A stretch of DNA of 10,966 nucleotides from an uncultured Lachnospiraceae bacterium. Lineage in GTDB: Bacteria > Bacillota_A > Clostridia > Lachnospirales > Lachnospiraceae. The stretch covers positions 1 to 10,966 of the forward strand of contig CAJUOF010000051.1 of NCBI GenBank assembly GCA_910587905.1, read 5' to 3'. A program made the translations under genes and the position numbers. Shown one piece after another: positions 1 through 6,883 of this stretch. The first letter of the stretch is position 1. Each line of letters opens with the position of its first letter. The notes below the pieces were generated by a model that was given only the letters and a program-made list of their open reading frames with translations, had not been told where the DNA came from and did not search any database.

Positions 1-651
1 CCGGTCCATGAGGACGGTCTCAAGGTCAAGCTCCTCCAGTTTTTTGAGCTTTCCGGCGGAGGGGGCGCAGACCACCACGTGGGCGGCGCCGGTGTGGGAA
101 GCCAGCATGGCAAGGATCATGCCCATGGGGCCGGCGCCCAGGACCAGCACGTCGTCGCCGTAGCGGATGTTCATCTGGTCCATGGAGTGCATGCAGCAGG
201 CCACCGGCTCCGAGAGGCAGCCTTCGTTGAAGGTGACGTGATCCGGGAGCCTTACCACCTTGCCTTCCGATACCTTTACGTATTCTGCAAATCCGCCGTC
301 GGCTTTGTTGCCGAGGTTCTTCTTGTCGGGACAATGGATCAGGTCGCCTTTTTTGCAGTAATGGCAGACACCGCAGGTGACGGTGTTGTCTGCGGTCACC
401 CGGTCCCCCACCCGAAAGGTGGTCACCGCACTGCCGATTTCATGGACGTAACCGGCAAATTCGTGGCCGGGAATCAGCGGGTAGGCGGAGCATCCGCTGC
501 CGCCGGGAACGTCATGGTCCGCCTCCACTCCGTGACAGATGCTGCAGCTCATAACTTTGACGATGACGTCGTGGGGCCCGCAGACGGGATATGGCATGTC
601 GCAGATGGAAGCGTTTTCCCGGAGGGGCTTGGAATAGTACAAAGTTTTCAT
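1..651 (-). CDS. Zinc-dependent alcohol/polyol dehydrogenase, C-terminus cut by window edge
   Basis: Medium-chain zinc dehydrogenase; 217 residues are visible and the frame is open to base 1, so the last third of the Rossmann domain is missing. A GroES-like catalytic domain comes first: Cys36 in SCSICHG is the likely catalytic zinc ligand and GHE at 62-64 supplies the other ligands. Structural-zinc cysteines are at 93, 96, 99 and 107, and SEP lies at 147-149. The NAD(P) glycine motif VLGAGPMG spans 170-177. The segment after the first cysteine (CHGVEADHD) departs from the usual CGSDxH, so the substrate may differ from sorbitol-type enzymes. The start ATG is preceded by GAGG at 658-661, 6 nt away. 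It lies 42 nt downstream of the aldehyde dehydrogenase and is probably cotranscribed with it. Family resemblance is to arabinitol- and butanediol-type dehydrogenases; the exact substrate is unknown. Confidence 0.9.
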   Translation of the reverse strand, partial: MKTLYYSKPLRENASICDMPYPVCGPHDVIVKVMSCSICHGVEADHDVPGGSGCSAYPLIPGHEFAGYVHEIGSAVTTFRVGDRVTADNTVTCGVCHYCKKGDLIHCPDKKNLGNKADGGFAEYVKVSEGKVVRLPDHVTFNEGCLSEPVACCMHSMDQMNIRYGDDVLVLGAGPMGMILAMLASHTGAAHVVVCAPSAGKLKKLEELDLETVLMDR

Positions 652-693
652 GATCTACCTCGTTTTATTGTAATGTGAATCGTCCTGGTTCTG

Positions 694-2151
694 TTATTTT
701 GCCTGGTTGTATTTTTTCATGGCGTAGCGGAAGATGATGGATTTTTCCTGGGTGACCTCCTCAAGGACGGAGGACATGCATTCCCGGCTGTTGCCGCTCA
801 TTTTCTTGCCGCCGCCGAAGGGAAGCTCCTGGGCCCGGAAGCCGCCGGAGCCGTTGACGGCGACCATGCCGGTCCTGAGGGAGGCCGCCACCTTCATGGC
901 GTCTGCCAGATTGTTCGCGATCACGCCAGAGCTTAAGCCGTAATCGGAAGCTTCGGCGATTTCGATGGCCTCGTCCAGGGTCTTGAAGGTGAAAATCGGG
1001 AAAAGCGGGCCGAAGATCTCCATATTTTTGCAGACATCCATTTCTTTCGTGCAGCCGTCGAGGACGGTGGGCATGTAGTAAGCGCCCCTTCTCACGCCGC
1101 CGTAGACAAGCCTGGCGCCTTGGGAGACGGTGAGCTCTACCTGGCGCTCCACTTCTTTGGCGGCTTCTTCGCTGATCAGCACGCCGAAGTCGGTGTCCGG
1201 ATCCATCAGATCCCCTTCCTTTACCGTCTTTAACCGCTCCTCGATCAGGCGGTTCATGAATTCATCCTTGACGGACTCGTGGACGATGAAGCGCTTGGCT
1301 CCGGAACAGCACTGTCCGGCGTTCCTGGTCTTGTCGCCGGCCTCGTTGACGGCCAGGTCCATGTCGCAGTCGGCGCAGATGATCAGAGGGTCGTTGCCGC
1401 CCAGCTCGAACTTGTAGTCCGTCAGATTCTCGGCCGCCCGTCTGGCGATCTCTTTCCCTGCGTTCACGCCGCCGGTCAGATTGATCTGGGCCACGGCGGG
1501 ATTTTCAGAGATCCAGTTTCCGACCGAGGAGCCCCGTCCGGTAACGCACTGGGCCGCCCCCGGCGTGACTCCGGCTTCCGCCAGAAGCCCCATCAGCTTT
1601 AGGACGGTGAGGGGATTGGAGGTGGCGGGCTTTACCACGATGGCGTTTCCGGCCATGAGGGCGGGACCGGCTTTGAAGGCCCAGAGGGCGGCCGGGAAAT
1701 TGAAGGGGACGATGCAGGCGATGACGCCGAGGGGCTCGTGTACCGTCACCTGAAGGTCATCGTCGTAACCGCCCTCGATGCCCATGGGCATGGATTTTCC
1801 ATAATGGTGCTTGACGATCTCGATGGCGCTCTCAAAAGTCATATACACGGAATCGATCTCTCCGTAGGAGTCAAAGACCGGCTTTCCCGTCTCCAGGGTA
1901 ATGGTTCTTGCCAGGTCGTCTCTGTCCCTGGTTAAAAGCTCCAGAAATTTCCGCAGGATTTTTGCCCGCTCCCGGATGATGATCCGGTTCCATATCCTCT
2001 GGGCGGAGACGGCTTCGGAAATGGCCTTGTCCACGTCTTCCCTCGCTGCGGCGGGGACCGTGTCGATCACGGCTCCGTCGTAGGGATTGACCACGTCGAG
2101 GGTCTGCCCGTTGGAAGAATCCACCCAATGTCCACTGATCAGCATTTTCAT
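694..2151 (-). CDS. NAD(P)-dependent aldehyde dehydrogenase (paralogue 1)
   Basis: Full-length 485-residue aldehyde dehydrogenase that oxidises an aldehyde to its acid in the cytoplasm. Visible family landmarks: FNFP with oxyanion Asn151; cofactor-binding Lys174 in VVKPAT; general-base Glu249 in FELGGNDP; the nucleophile loop NAGQCCSG with catalytic Cys282; EIFGP at 378-382; and the C-terminal PFGGGKKMSGNSRE. It resembles the lactaldehyde/succinate-semialdehyde/glycolaldehyde branch, but the substrate cannot be fixed. The ATG is supported by AAGGAGAG just upstream and by a promoter at 2216-2244. It is the first gene of a minus-strand unit with the downstream alcohol dehydrogenase. It is clearly a paralogue of the enzyme at 4511-5959 on the other strand: long blocks such as GYDDDLQ, NLTDYKFELGGNDP and PFGGGKKMSGNSRE are identical. 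Its active site is canonical, unlike its paralogue's. Confidence 0.95.
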   Translation of the reverse strand: MKMLISGHWVDSSNGQTLDVVNPYDGAVIDTVPAAAREDVDKAISEAVSAQRIWNRIIIRERAKILRKFLELLTRDRDDLARTITLETGKPVFDSYGEIDSVYMTFESAIEIVKHHYGKSMPMGIEGGYDDDLQVTVHEPLGVIACIVPFNFPAALWAFKAGPALMAGNAIVVKPATSNPLTVLKLMGLLAEAGVTPGAAQCVTGRGSSVGNWISENPAVAQINLTGGVNAGKEIARRAAENLTDYKFELGGNDPLIICADCDMDLAVNEAGDKTRNAGQCCSGAKRFIVHESVKDEFMNRLIEERLKTVKEGDLMDPDTDFGVLISEEAAKEVERQVELTVSQGARLVYGGVRRGAYYMPTVLDGCTKEMDVCKNMEIFGPLFPIFTFKTLDEAIEIAEASDYGLSSGVIANNLADAMKVAASLRTGMVAVNGSGGFRAQELPFGGGKKMSGNSRECMSSVLEEVTQEKSIIFRYAMKKYNQAK

Positions 2152-2215
2152 AATGCTCTCTCCTTTTGAAATTTGTTTGTGGGAAGTCTAAAGAATCCAG
2201 ATGAAGATGAGATGA

Positions 2216-2244
2216 ATTATAACAGAAGGAAAGGGAAATGGCAA
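2216..2244 (-). promoter_or_regulatory. Sigma-A promoter for the minus-strand dehydrogenase unit
   Basis: On the minus strand, TTGCCA (2244-2239), a 17-nt spacer and a consensus TATAAT (2221-2216). This puts the transcript start near 2209, about 58 nt before the aldehyde dehydrogenase ATG. A weaker alternative, TTGACT (2287-2282) with CAAAAT at 17 nt spacing, lies further upstream. Confidence 0.75.
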
Positions 2245-2347
2245 CAAGAAATTCGATGATTTTGTGAAAAAACGCCAAATAAGTCAATAAAAAATAAATT
2301 TATACAAAAATACATAGGATAAAAATGAAAATTAATCGGAAAAAAGG

Positions 2348-2376
2348 TTGACCAATTGGGGGAAATGGGATATGAT
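2348..2376 (+). promoter_or_regulatory. Sigma-A promoter for the polyol dehydrogenase-kinase-aldehyde dehydrogenase operon
   Basis: TTGACC (2348-2353), a 17-nt spacer and TATGAT (2371-2376). The predicted start of transcription is near 2383, about 30 nt before the ATG at 2414. It is divergent to the promoter at 2216-2244; the roughly 100 bp between them is A/T-rich and is the natural place for operator sites. A 10-bp palindrome, ATAAATTTAT, lies at 2294-2303, but its role is unknown. Confidence 0.75.
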
Positions 2377-2413
2377 GAAAGCACAAGCAAGAAAAAGAAA
2401 GGGGACGGTGCGG

Positions 2414-3457
2414 ATGGTAAACAAAGCGGTGTACATATTGGACAAGAGAAATGTGAAGGTGATGGATTCCGACATGCCAAAGTTAAAGCCGGGCTATGTG
2501 AAGGTGAAGGTGGAATACTGCGGGATCTGCGGGTCGGACGTTCATCATTATATGAATCTGGAGGAAGCCTTTTATCCGGATATCTATCCGTTTATTGTCG
2601 GCCACGAATTTGCGGGGATCGTGGTTGAAACGGCGGAGGGCGTGGCAGACTTAGAGGTGGGCGATCGGGTCTGCGTGGAACCGGGAACCTTCTGTGGGAA
2701 ATGCGAGTGGTGTAAAAAGGGGAAATACAACCTGTGCAAAAATATGGAATTCCTCTCGGCGCCGCCGACAAAAGGAGCCATGCGGGAATATGTGACCCAC
2801 CCGGCGGAGCTTTGCTTTAAGCTTCCGGAGAATGTTTCCACCATGGAGGGGGCGCTGGTGGAGCCTCTGGCGGTGGGCATGAATGCGGTGGTCCGCTCCG
2901 GCATCCAGGTGGGGCAGTCGGCGGTGGTCCTGGGAACGGGCTGCATCGGCCTGGTGACGGTCATGTCGTTGAAGGCCGCCGGCATCACGGACATCACGGC
3001 GGTGGATCTCTTTGACATCCGTCTGAACAAGGCTCTGGAGCTTGGGGCCACCCGTGCCGTCAACACCTCCGGCAAGGATGCGGTGAAGGAAATTCTCCAA
3101 TATTATGACGGGATCGGACCGGATTTCGTGTTCGAGACGGCGGGGAACCGCCACACGGCCGAGTCCGCCATCTACATCTGCAAGAAGGGCGGCACGATCA
3201 TGCTGGTGGGGAACGTGGTCGGCGAGACTTCCCTGAACCTGCAGAGGATGTGCGACAAGGAGCTGACCCTCCTGTCCAATTTCCGCTACCGCAACGTGTA
3301 TCCCACCTGCCTGGAGGCGATTTCCGCAGGGAGGATTCCCGTAAAAGAGATTATTTCCAGGACCTATCCGCTGGATGACGCCATGGAGGCTTTTGAGGCC
3401 TGCATCAACGAGAAGGAGTCCATGGTGAAGGCGGTGCTGAAGATCGCAGAAGATTAA
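2414..3457 (+). CDS. Zinc-dependent polyol dehydrogenase (sorbitol/xylitol dehydrogenase family)
   Basis: A 347-residue medium-chain dehydrogenase, typical length for the sorbitol/xylitol (L-iditol 2-dehydrogenase) group, which oxidises a polyol to a ketose with NAD. Catalytic zinc ligands are Cys36 in CGICGSDVH and His64-Glu65 in GHE, with Glu150 in VEP. Structural-zinc cysteines are 94, 97, 100 and 108. The glycine motif GTGCIG is at 174-179, and an acidic Asp198 follows strand two (AVDLFD), which favours NAD over NADP. The FRYRNVYPT block at 290-298 is typical of this group. The ATG at 2414 is chosen because AAAGGGGA sits 8 nt upstream. In-frame upstream codons (TTG 2348, ATG 2372 and 2375) fall inside the promoter and would not be in the message. 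It is the first gene of a three-gene operon; the substrate is not determinable. Confidence 0.92.
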   Translation: MVNKAVYILDKRNVKVMDSDMPKLKPGYVKVKVEYCGICGSDVHHYMNLEEAFYPDIYPFIVGHEFAGIVVETAEGVADLEVGDRVCVEPGTFCGKCEWCKKGKYNLCKNMEFLSAPPTKGAMREYVTHPAELCFKLPENVSTMEGALVEPLAVGMNAVVRSGIQVGQSAVVLGTGCIGLVTVMSLKAAGITDITAVDLFDIRLNKALELGATRAVNTSGKDAVKEILQYYDGIGPDFVFETAGNRHTAESAIYICKKGGTIMLVGNVVGETSLNLQRMCDKELTLLSNFRYRNVYPTCLEAISAGRIPVKEIISRTYPLDDAMEAFEACINEKESMVKAVLKIAED

Positions 3458-3541
3458 GGAAACGTTGCTTGAATCATCGTTTTCCTGAAATGAGGGCCGG
3501 ACCGGGAACCGGAACAGTTTGTGGACAGGAGGGAATGCAGG
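3458..3541 (+). other. Intercistronic gap with a small hairpin
   Basis: An 84-nt gap between dehydrogenase and kinase. GGAAACG (3458-3464) can pair with CGTTTTCC (3478-3485), allowing one bulge. No T-run follows, so this looks like an mRNA-processing or stability element rather than a terminator, or it may be incidental. Confidence 0.3.
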
Positions 3542-4480
3542 ATGAACAAGATCATATGTGTCGGCAATGCGGTGGTGGACATCATTGTCAAAAACGGTCC
3601 GGACAGGACGCCGGACGGGATGACCCAGTTTGCCGAGACCATCAACATGTATGCGGGCGGGGATGCGGTCAACGAGGCCATCGCCCTTGCGGCCATGGAA
3701 AATGACGTGAGGCTCTACACCGTGATCGGGGAGGACGCCCTGGGAAATGCCTTTCTGGGGATTGTGGACAGATGCGGCATTGGGACAGACGGAATCGTCA
3801 AAGATAAAGAGCATGCCACCACGGCTACGGTGGTGACCGTGGGGGCCAGCGGGGAGCACGGCTGCATGACCCTTCGGGACGGGGCCGCCGGAAACATGCG
3901 CTACGGCACCGAGGTGTTTGACATCGACTTTGCCGGGGCAAAGGTAGTCTCCGTGGCAAGCCTTTTCTGGAGCAGAGGACAGAGGGACGAGGATTTGACC
4001 GGACTTTTTACAAAAGCCAAAGAGGCGGGAGCCATCACCGTGGCGGACATGGTTCTGGACCAGTCGCAGATGTCCCTGGAAGACATTGCGGGAGCCATGA
4101 GACAGATTGACTACCTGGTGCCCAGCCTCCATGAAGCCTCCTATTTTACGGGGAAGGATGCGCCGGAGGAGATTGCGGAGGAATTCCACCGGCGGGGCGT
4201 GAAAAACGTGGTCCTCAAAATGGGGGACAAGGGCGTCTTTGCCAGCGCAGGGGGGCGGACCCTGCGGGTGGGGACCATAGCGGAGAAGGTGGTGGACACG
4301 CTGGGCGGCGGGGACAATTTCGTGGCCGGCTTCATCACGGGCCTGGCCGACGGGATGGAGCTTGAGGAAGCACTGTATTTCGGCTCTGCGGCCGCCGCCA
4401 TCGCCATCGGCCGGTACGGGGCCAACGGAGCCATTAAAAATAAGCGGCAGGTGGAGGAGTATCTGGCTTCTCACAGATAG
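3542..4480 (+). CDS. PfkB/ribokinase-family carbohydrate kinase
   Basis: A 312-residue kinase that uses ATP to phosphorylate a sugar, in the cytoplasm. The N-terminal glycine-rich substrate motif AGGDAVNEA is at 38-46, VIGEDALG follows at 61-68, and the C-terminal PfkB signature DTLGGGDNFVAGF is at 252-264 with catalytic base Asp258. The usual alanine of the anion hole (GAGD) is glycine here (GGGD), a mild change that should not abolish activity. The start is ATG 3542, preceded by AGGAGGG (3527-3533) at 8 nt; a GTG at 3521 lies upstream of that ribosome site and is unlikely to be used. As the second gene after a polyol dehydrogenase it probably phosphorylates the ketose formed there. Ribokinase, fructokinase and related specificities cannot be told apart by eye. 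Confidence 0.92.
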   Translation: MNKIICVGNAVVDIIVKNGPDRTPDGMTQFAETINMYAGGDAVNEAIALAAMENDVRLYTVIGEDALGNAFLGIVDRCGIGTDGIVKDKEHATTATVVTVGASGEHGCMTLRDGAAGNMRYGTEVFDIDFAGAKVVSVASLFWSRGQRDEDLTGLFTKAKEAGAITVADMVLDQSQMSLEDIAGAMRQIDYLVPSLHEASYFTGKDAPEEIAEEFHRRGVKNVVLKMGDKGVFASAGGRTLRVGTIAEKVVDTLGGGDNFVAGFITGLADGMELEEALYFGSAAAAIAIGRYGANGAIKNKRQVEEYLASHR

Positions 4481-4510
4481 TGCCGATATGAAGAAAAGGA
4501 GGAATTTATT

Positions 4511-5959
4511 ATGCAGATGATCATCAACGGAACAAAGACGGATTCTTCTGACAGAAACGTCCAGAATGTGGTAAATCCCGCAAATCTCACGGTGATTGAC
4601 ACCGTGCCCTCGGCCACGGCGGAGGATGTGGCCAGAGCGGTGGACGGGGCCGTGGCGGCCCAGGAGGCGTGGGCGGCCCTTCCGGTGCGGGAGCGGTGCG
4701 TCATCCTGCGCAGGTTTGCCGACCTGGTCATGGAGCGGCGGCTTGAGCTGGGGGAGATTCTTGCGAAAGAAGCGGGAAAACCCTACATGAAAGAGGCGGT
4801 GTGGGAACTGGATTCCGTGGCCTATGTGTACCGGGGAGCCTGCGACGTGGCCCTTCATTATTATGGAAGCACCATGCCAATCGGCACGGAACCGGGCTAT
4901 GACGACGATCTGCAGATTACAATCCATGAGCCTCTGGGCACCCTGGCCTGCATCATCCCCTACAATTTCCCTCCAGCCATCTGGGCCTTCAAGACGGCGG
5001 CGGCCCTGGCGGCGGGAAATACCATCGTGGTGAAGGCACCCTCCTACGATCCCATGACCCTTCTGGTTCTCCACGAGATGCTCCACGAGGCGGGGCTTCC
5101 GGCGGGAGTGGCCCAGTGCCTGACCGGAAAAGGCTCCGTGGTGGGAGACTTGCTCTCCGGCGATCCCAGGATCGCCTGCGTGAACTTTACCGGAAGCACG
5201 GAGGCGGGCCTTAGCATTGCGGCCACGGCGGCAAAGAACCTGACCGATTACAAGTTTGAGCTGGGCGGAAATGATCCCTTTATCGTGTTTGCGGACGCGG
5301 ACATGGACCTGGCCATCAAGGAGGCGGAGGATCAGGCGAGAAACAACCGCCAGTGCTGCACCGGCTCCAAGCGGTTCCTCATCCACAACTCTTTAAAGGA
5401 AGAGTTCGTGAAGCGGCTCTCTGCGGAGCTTGACAAGCTGGTCATCGGCGATCCCATGGATCCGAAGGTCAACATGGGTCCCATGATCGGGGAGCGGGCC
5501 GCCAAAAAGGTGGAGGAGCAGGTGAATCTGACCCTCTCCCAGGGGGCGAAGCTGGCGAGGGGCGGAAAGCGGGACGGCGCCTTCTATGAGCCCACGATCC
5601 TGACGGACGTGACGCCGGACATGGATATCGCAAAGGACATGGAGGTCTTTGGCCCCGTGTGGCCGGTCATCGGCTTCGACACGGTGGACGAGGCGGTGGC
5701 CATTGCCAACCAGTCCCACTACGGCCTGGGCGGCGGGCTGTTCTCCAAGGACATCTATACCTGCCTGCAGACGGCGAAGCGGCTGAAGACGGGCCATATC
5801 GCCATCAACGGCTCCGGCAACTTCCGGGCGGCGGAGCTCCCCTTCGGCGGCGGCAAGAAGATGAGCGGCAACAGCCGGGAGTCCCTGTCCAAGGTCATGG
5901 ACGAGGTGACCCAGTTAAAGTCCATTGTGTTCCGGTATGCCTTCAACGAGAGAAAATAA
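4511..5959 (+). CDS. Aldehyde dehydrogenase (paralogue 2) with an unusual active-site loop
   Basis: A 482-residue aldehyde dehydrogenase, last gene of the plus-strand operon, starting 30 nt after the kinase stop with AAAGGAGG at 4495-4502 and 8 nt spacing. Conserved features: YNFP with Asn152, Lys175 in VVKAPS, general base Glu250 in FELGGNDP, Cys283 as nucleophile in RQCCTG, EVFGP at 378-382, and C-terminal PFGGGKKMSGNSRE. Two departures are visible. The glycine that normally precedes Gln in the G-Q-x-C motif is Arg280, and the K-P-A order is K-A-P. The paralogue at 694-2151 has the canonical forms. Catalytic residues are all present, so it is likely active, perhaps on a different (charged or phosphorylated) aldehyde; that last point is inference. 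Confidence 0.94.
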   Translation: MQMIINGTKTDSSDRNVQNVVNPANLTVIDTVPSATAEDVARAVDGAVAAQEAWAALPVRERCVILRRFADLVMERRLELGEILAKEAGKPYMKEAVWELDSVAYVYRGACDVALHYYGSTMPIGTEPGYDDDLQITIHEPLGTLACIIPYNFPPAIWAFKTAAALAAGNTIVVKAPSYDPMTLLVLHEMLHEAGLPAGVAQCLTGKGSVVGDLLSGDPRIACVNFTGSTEAGLSIAATAAKNLTDYKFELGGNDPFIVFADADMDLAIKEAEDQARNNRQCCTGSKRFLIHNSLKEEFVKRLSAELDKLVIGDPMDPKVNMGPMIGERAAKKVEEQVNLTLSQGAKLARGGKRDGAFYEPTILTDVTPDMDIAKDMEVFGPVWPVIGFDTVDEAVAIANQSHYGLGGGLFSKDIYTCLQTAKRLKTGHIAINGSGNFRAAELPFGGGKKMSGNSRESLSKVMDEVTQLKSIVFRYAFNERK

Positions 5960-5985
5960 CCGTTATTAAAAACGAGGATTAAAAT

Positions 5986-6032
5986 AAACCTGCCGCAGGG
6001 CGGATGTCTGCATCCGCCCTGCGGCAGGTTTT
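5986..6032 (+). terminator. Intrinsic terminator of the dehydrogenase-kinase operon
   Basis: A perfect 21-bp inverted repeat (5986-6006 with 6011-6031), a 4-nt loop TCTG, and a core CCTGCCGCAGGGCGG. Only four T follow on the plus strand. On the minus strand the A-rich flank becomes TTTATTTT, so it could also work in reverse. It insulates the operon from the AT-rich module that follows. Confidence 0.88.
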
Positions 6033-6051
6033 GACTGACAAAAAGAGTATG

Positions 6052-6080
6052 TTGCGGTTATCGGGACACGATGGTATAAT
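6052..6080 (+). promoter_or_regulatory. Extended -10 promoter of the MazF-like gene
   Basis: TATAAT (6075-6080) preceded by TGG (an extended -10) and a weak TTGCGG (6052-6057) at 17-nt spacing. The block ATGGTATAATAA recurs at the promoter of the downstream RNA (6751-6762). Confidence 0.7.
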
Positions 6081-6106
6081 AAGAAAAATGTCGAAAGGGG
6101 ATAATC

Positions 6107-6721
6107 ATGCGGGCGAGTGATATTAAGATTGGATATATATACAATGTGATTTTTGACCCTGTAAGAGATTGTGAATTTGACGGAAAGCATTTGGCAGTTG
6201 TGCTGAAGAAGAATAATGACAAGTCTACATTTATTGTTATGCCGCTGACAAGCGCCAGTAATGGTAATGGCATAAATAAAATTCATATAGGACAGGTGAC
6301 GTCACTTCCTGTCTCTTTGAGAAGCAATCATACATACGCTGTTTTTAATCAGGTACGGACGGTAAATGCCAGCCGTTTTATTTCTTTGAAAGAAGGCGGG
6401 ACAGTCCATGAGGCACGGTTTCCACAAGATAAATTTTATGAATTATTAGTGCTTGCTGTAAGAGAATTGGTATATTCCATAGATCAGGACAGCAAAATTC
6501 AGTTACTAAAGACCGCATATGAGCAGGAATGTGTGGAGAAAGCGAAGGATATTGCATATCATGTATTAGCATTGGAAAAATCGTCCGATGATAATTCCGT
6601 GTCCATTTTTGAATTAGAAAAACAGATCAAGGACATACTGTCGAGTGTGGATTATTCTTTGGAACAGAAGTACATAGCGGATGGTATTGAAATTATATTT
6701 AGGCGGTCTTTAGGATTGTAA
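6107..6721 (+). CDS. PemK/MazF-like toxin-fold protein with C-terminal extension, no protein antitoxin
   Basis: A 204-residue protein. Residues about 7-95 follow the PemK/MazF (CcdB-fold) pattern: a G-x-I-Y-x-V-x-F-D-P start (9-18), G-K-H-x-A-V-V-L (26-33), the MPLTS strand (45-49), and NQVRTVNASRF (81-91), matching the family's D-Q-V-R-x-x-x-x-x-R block. Known members are sequence-specific mRNA endoribonucleases. About 105 further residues form a charged, probably helical tail not found in the usual 110-120-residue toxins. The start has AAAGGGGA (6094-6101) 5 nt upstream. No MazE-type small gene fits in the 75 nt between the preceding terminator and the start, nor directly after the stop. 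Base use is far more AT-rich than in the flanking genes, which suggests horizontal transfer. Fold-level assignment is by motif; toxicity is inferred. Confidence 0.75.
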   Translation: MRASDIKIGYIYNVIFDPVRDCEFDGKHLAVVLKKNNDKSTFIVMPLTSASNGNGINKIHIGQVTSLPVSLRSNHTYAVFNQVRTVNASRFISLKEGGTVHEARFPQDKFYELLVLAVRELVYSIDQDSKIQLLKTAYEQECVEKAKDIAYHVLALEKSSDDNSVSIFELEKQIKDILSSVDYSLEQKYIADGIEIIFRRSLGL

Positions 6722-6732
6722 AATTTGTCCTA

Positions 6733-6760
6733 TTGCTTTTTGAAAAAGATATGGTATAAT
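6733..6760 (+). promoter_or_regulatory. Promoter of the repeat RNA
   Basis: TTGCTT (6733-6738), a 16-nt spacer and TATAAT (6755-6760) with an upstream TG (TGG TATAAT). The predicted start is about 6767, exactly the first base of repeat 1. It lies 11 nt after the MazF-like stop codon, so the RNA can be made independently of that gene. Confidence 0.72.
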
Positions 6761-6766
6761 AAAAAT

Positions 6767-6822
6767 AAGAACGGAGTTAGTAACTCCACTTACAGAACTT
6801 TGGGTATAGACTCCCGGCAAAG
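6767..6822 (+). repeat. Repeat unit 1 of the small RNA (56 nt)
   Basis: Order: AAGAAC, hairpin GGAGTTAGTAACTCC (6773-6787), a 14-nt spacer, GGGTATAGACTCCCG (6802-6816), then GCAAAG. The GGAGT strand could alternatively pair with ACTCC of the conserved block (6810-6814), so two folds compete. Confidence 0.8.
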
Positions 6823-6877
6823 AAGAAAGGGGCTAACAGCTCCAGGAAAATTTTTAGGGTATAGACTCCCGACGAAG
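6823..6877 (+). repeat. Repeat unit 2 of the small RNA (55 nt)
   Basis: Order: AAGAAA, hairpin GGGGCTAACAGCTCC (6829-6843), a 13-nt A/T-rich spacer, GGGTATAGACTCCCG (6857-6871), then ACGAAG. The spacer differs almost completely from unit 1 while the hairpin pairing and the 15-nt block are kept. Confidence 0.8.
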
Positions 6878-6883
6878 AAATGG

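Noticed and set aside
79..678. A 199-codon plus-strand frame at the left edge
   Set aside because: It is the reverse complement of the zinc dehydrogenase, whose zinc-ligand and glycine motifs are unmistakable.
2263..2280. A possible catabolite-repression (cre) site around AAAAACGCCAAAT
   Set aside because: It does not fit the symmetrical cre consensus at enough positions.
2651..5386. A 911-codon open frame on the minus strand, antisense to the dehydrogenase, kinase and second aldehyde dehydrogenase
   Set aside because: It runs opposite three genes with clear family motifs; its translation is rich in His, Arg and Gly and has no domain pattern. It is a by-product of GC-rich codons on the other strand.
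6767..6877. The tandem repeats as a CRISPR array
   Set aside because: Only two units of about 55 nt without constant spacers of the usual size; the conserved parts are split by variable spacers inside each unit, and no cas genes are near.
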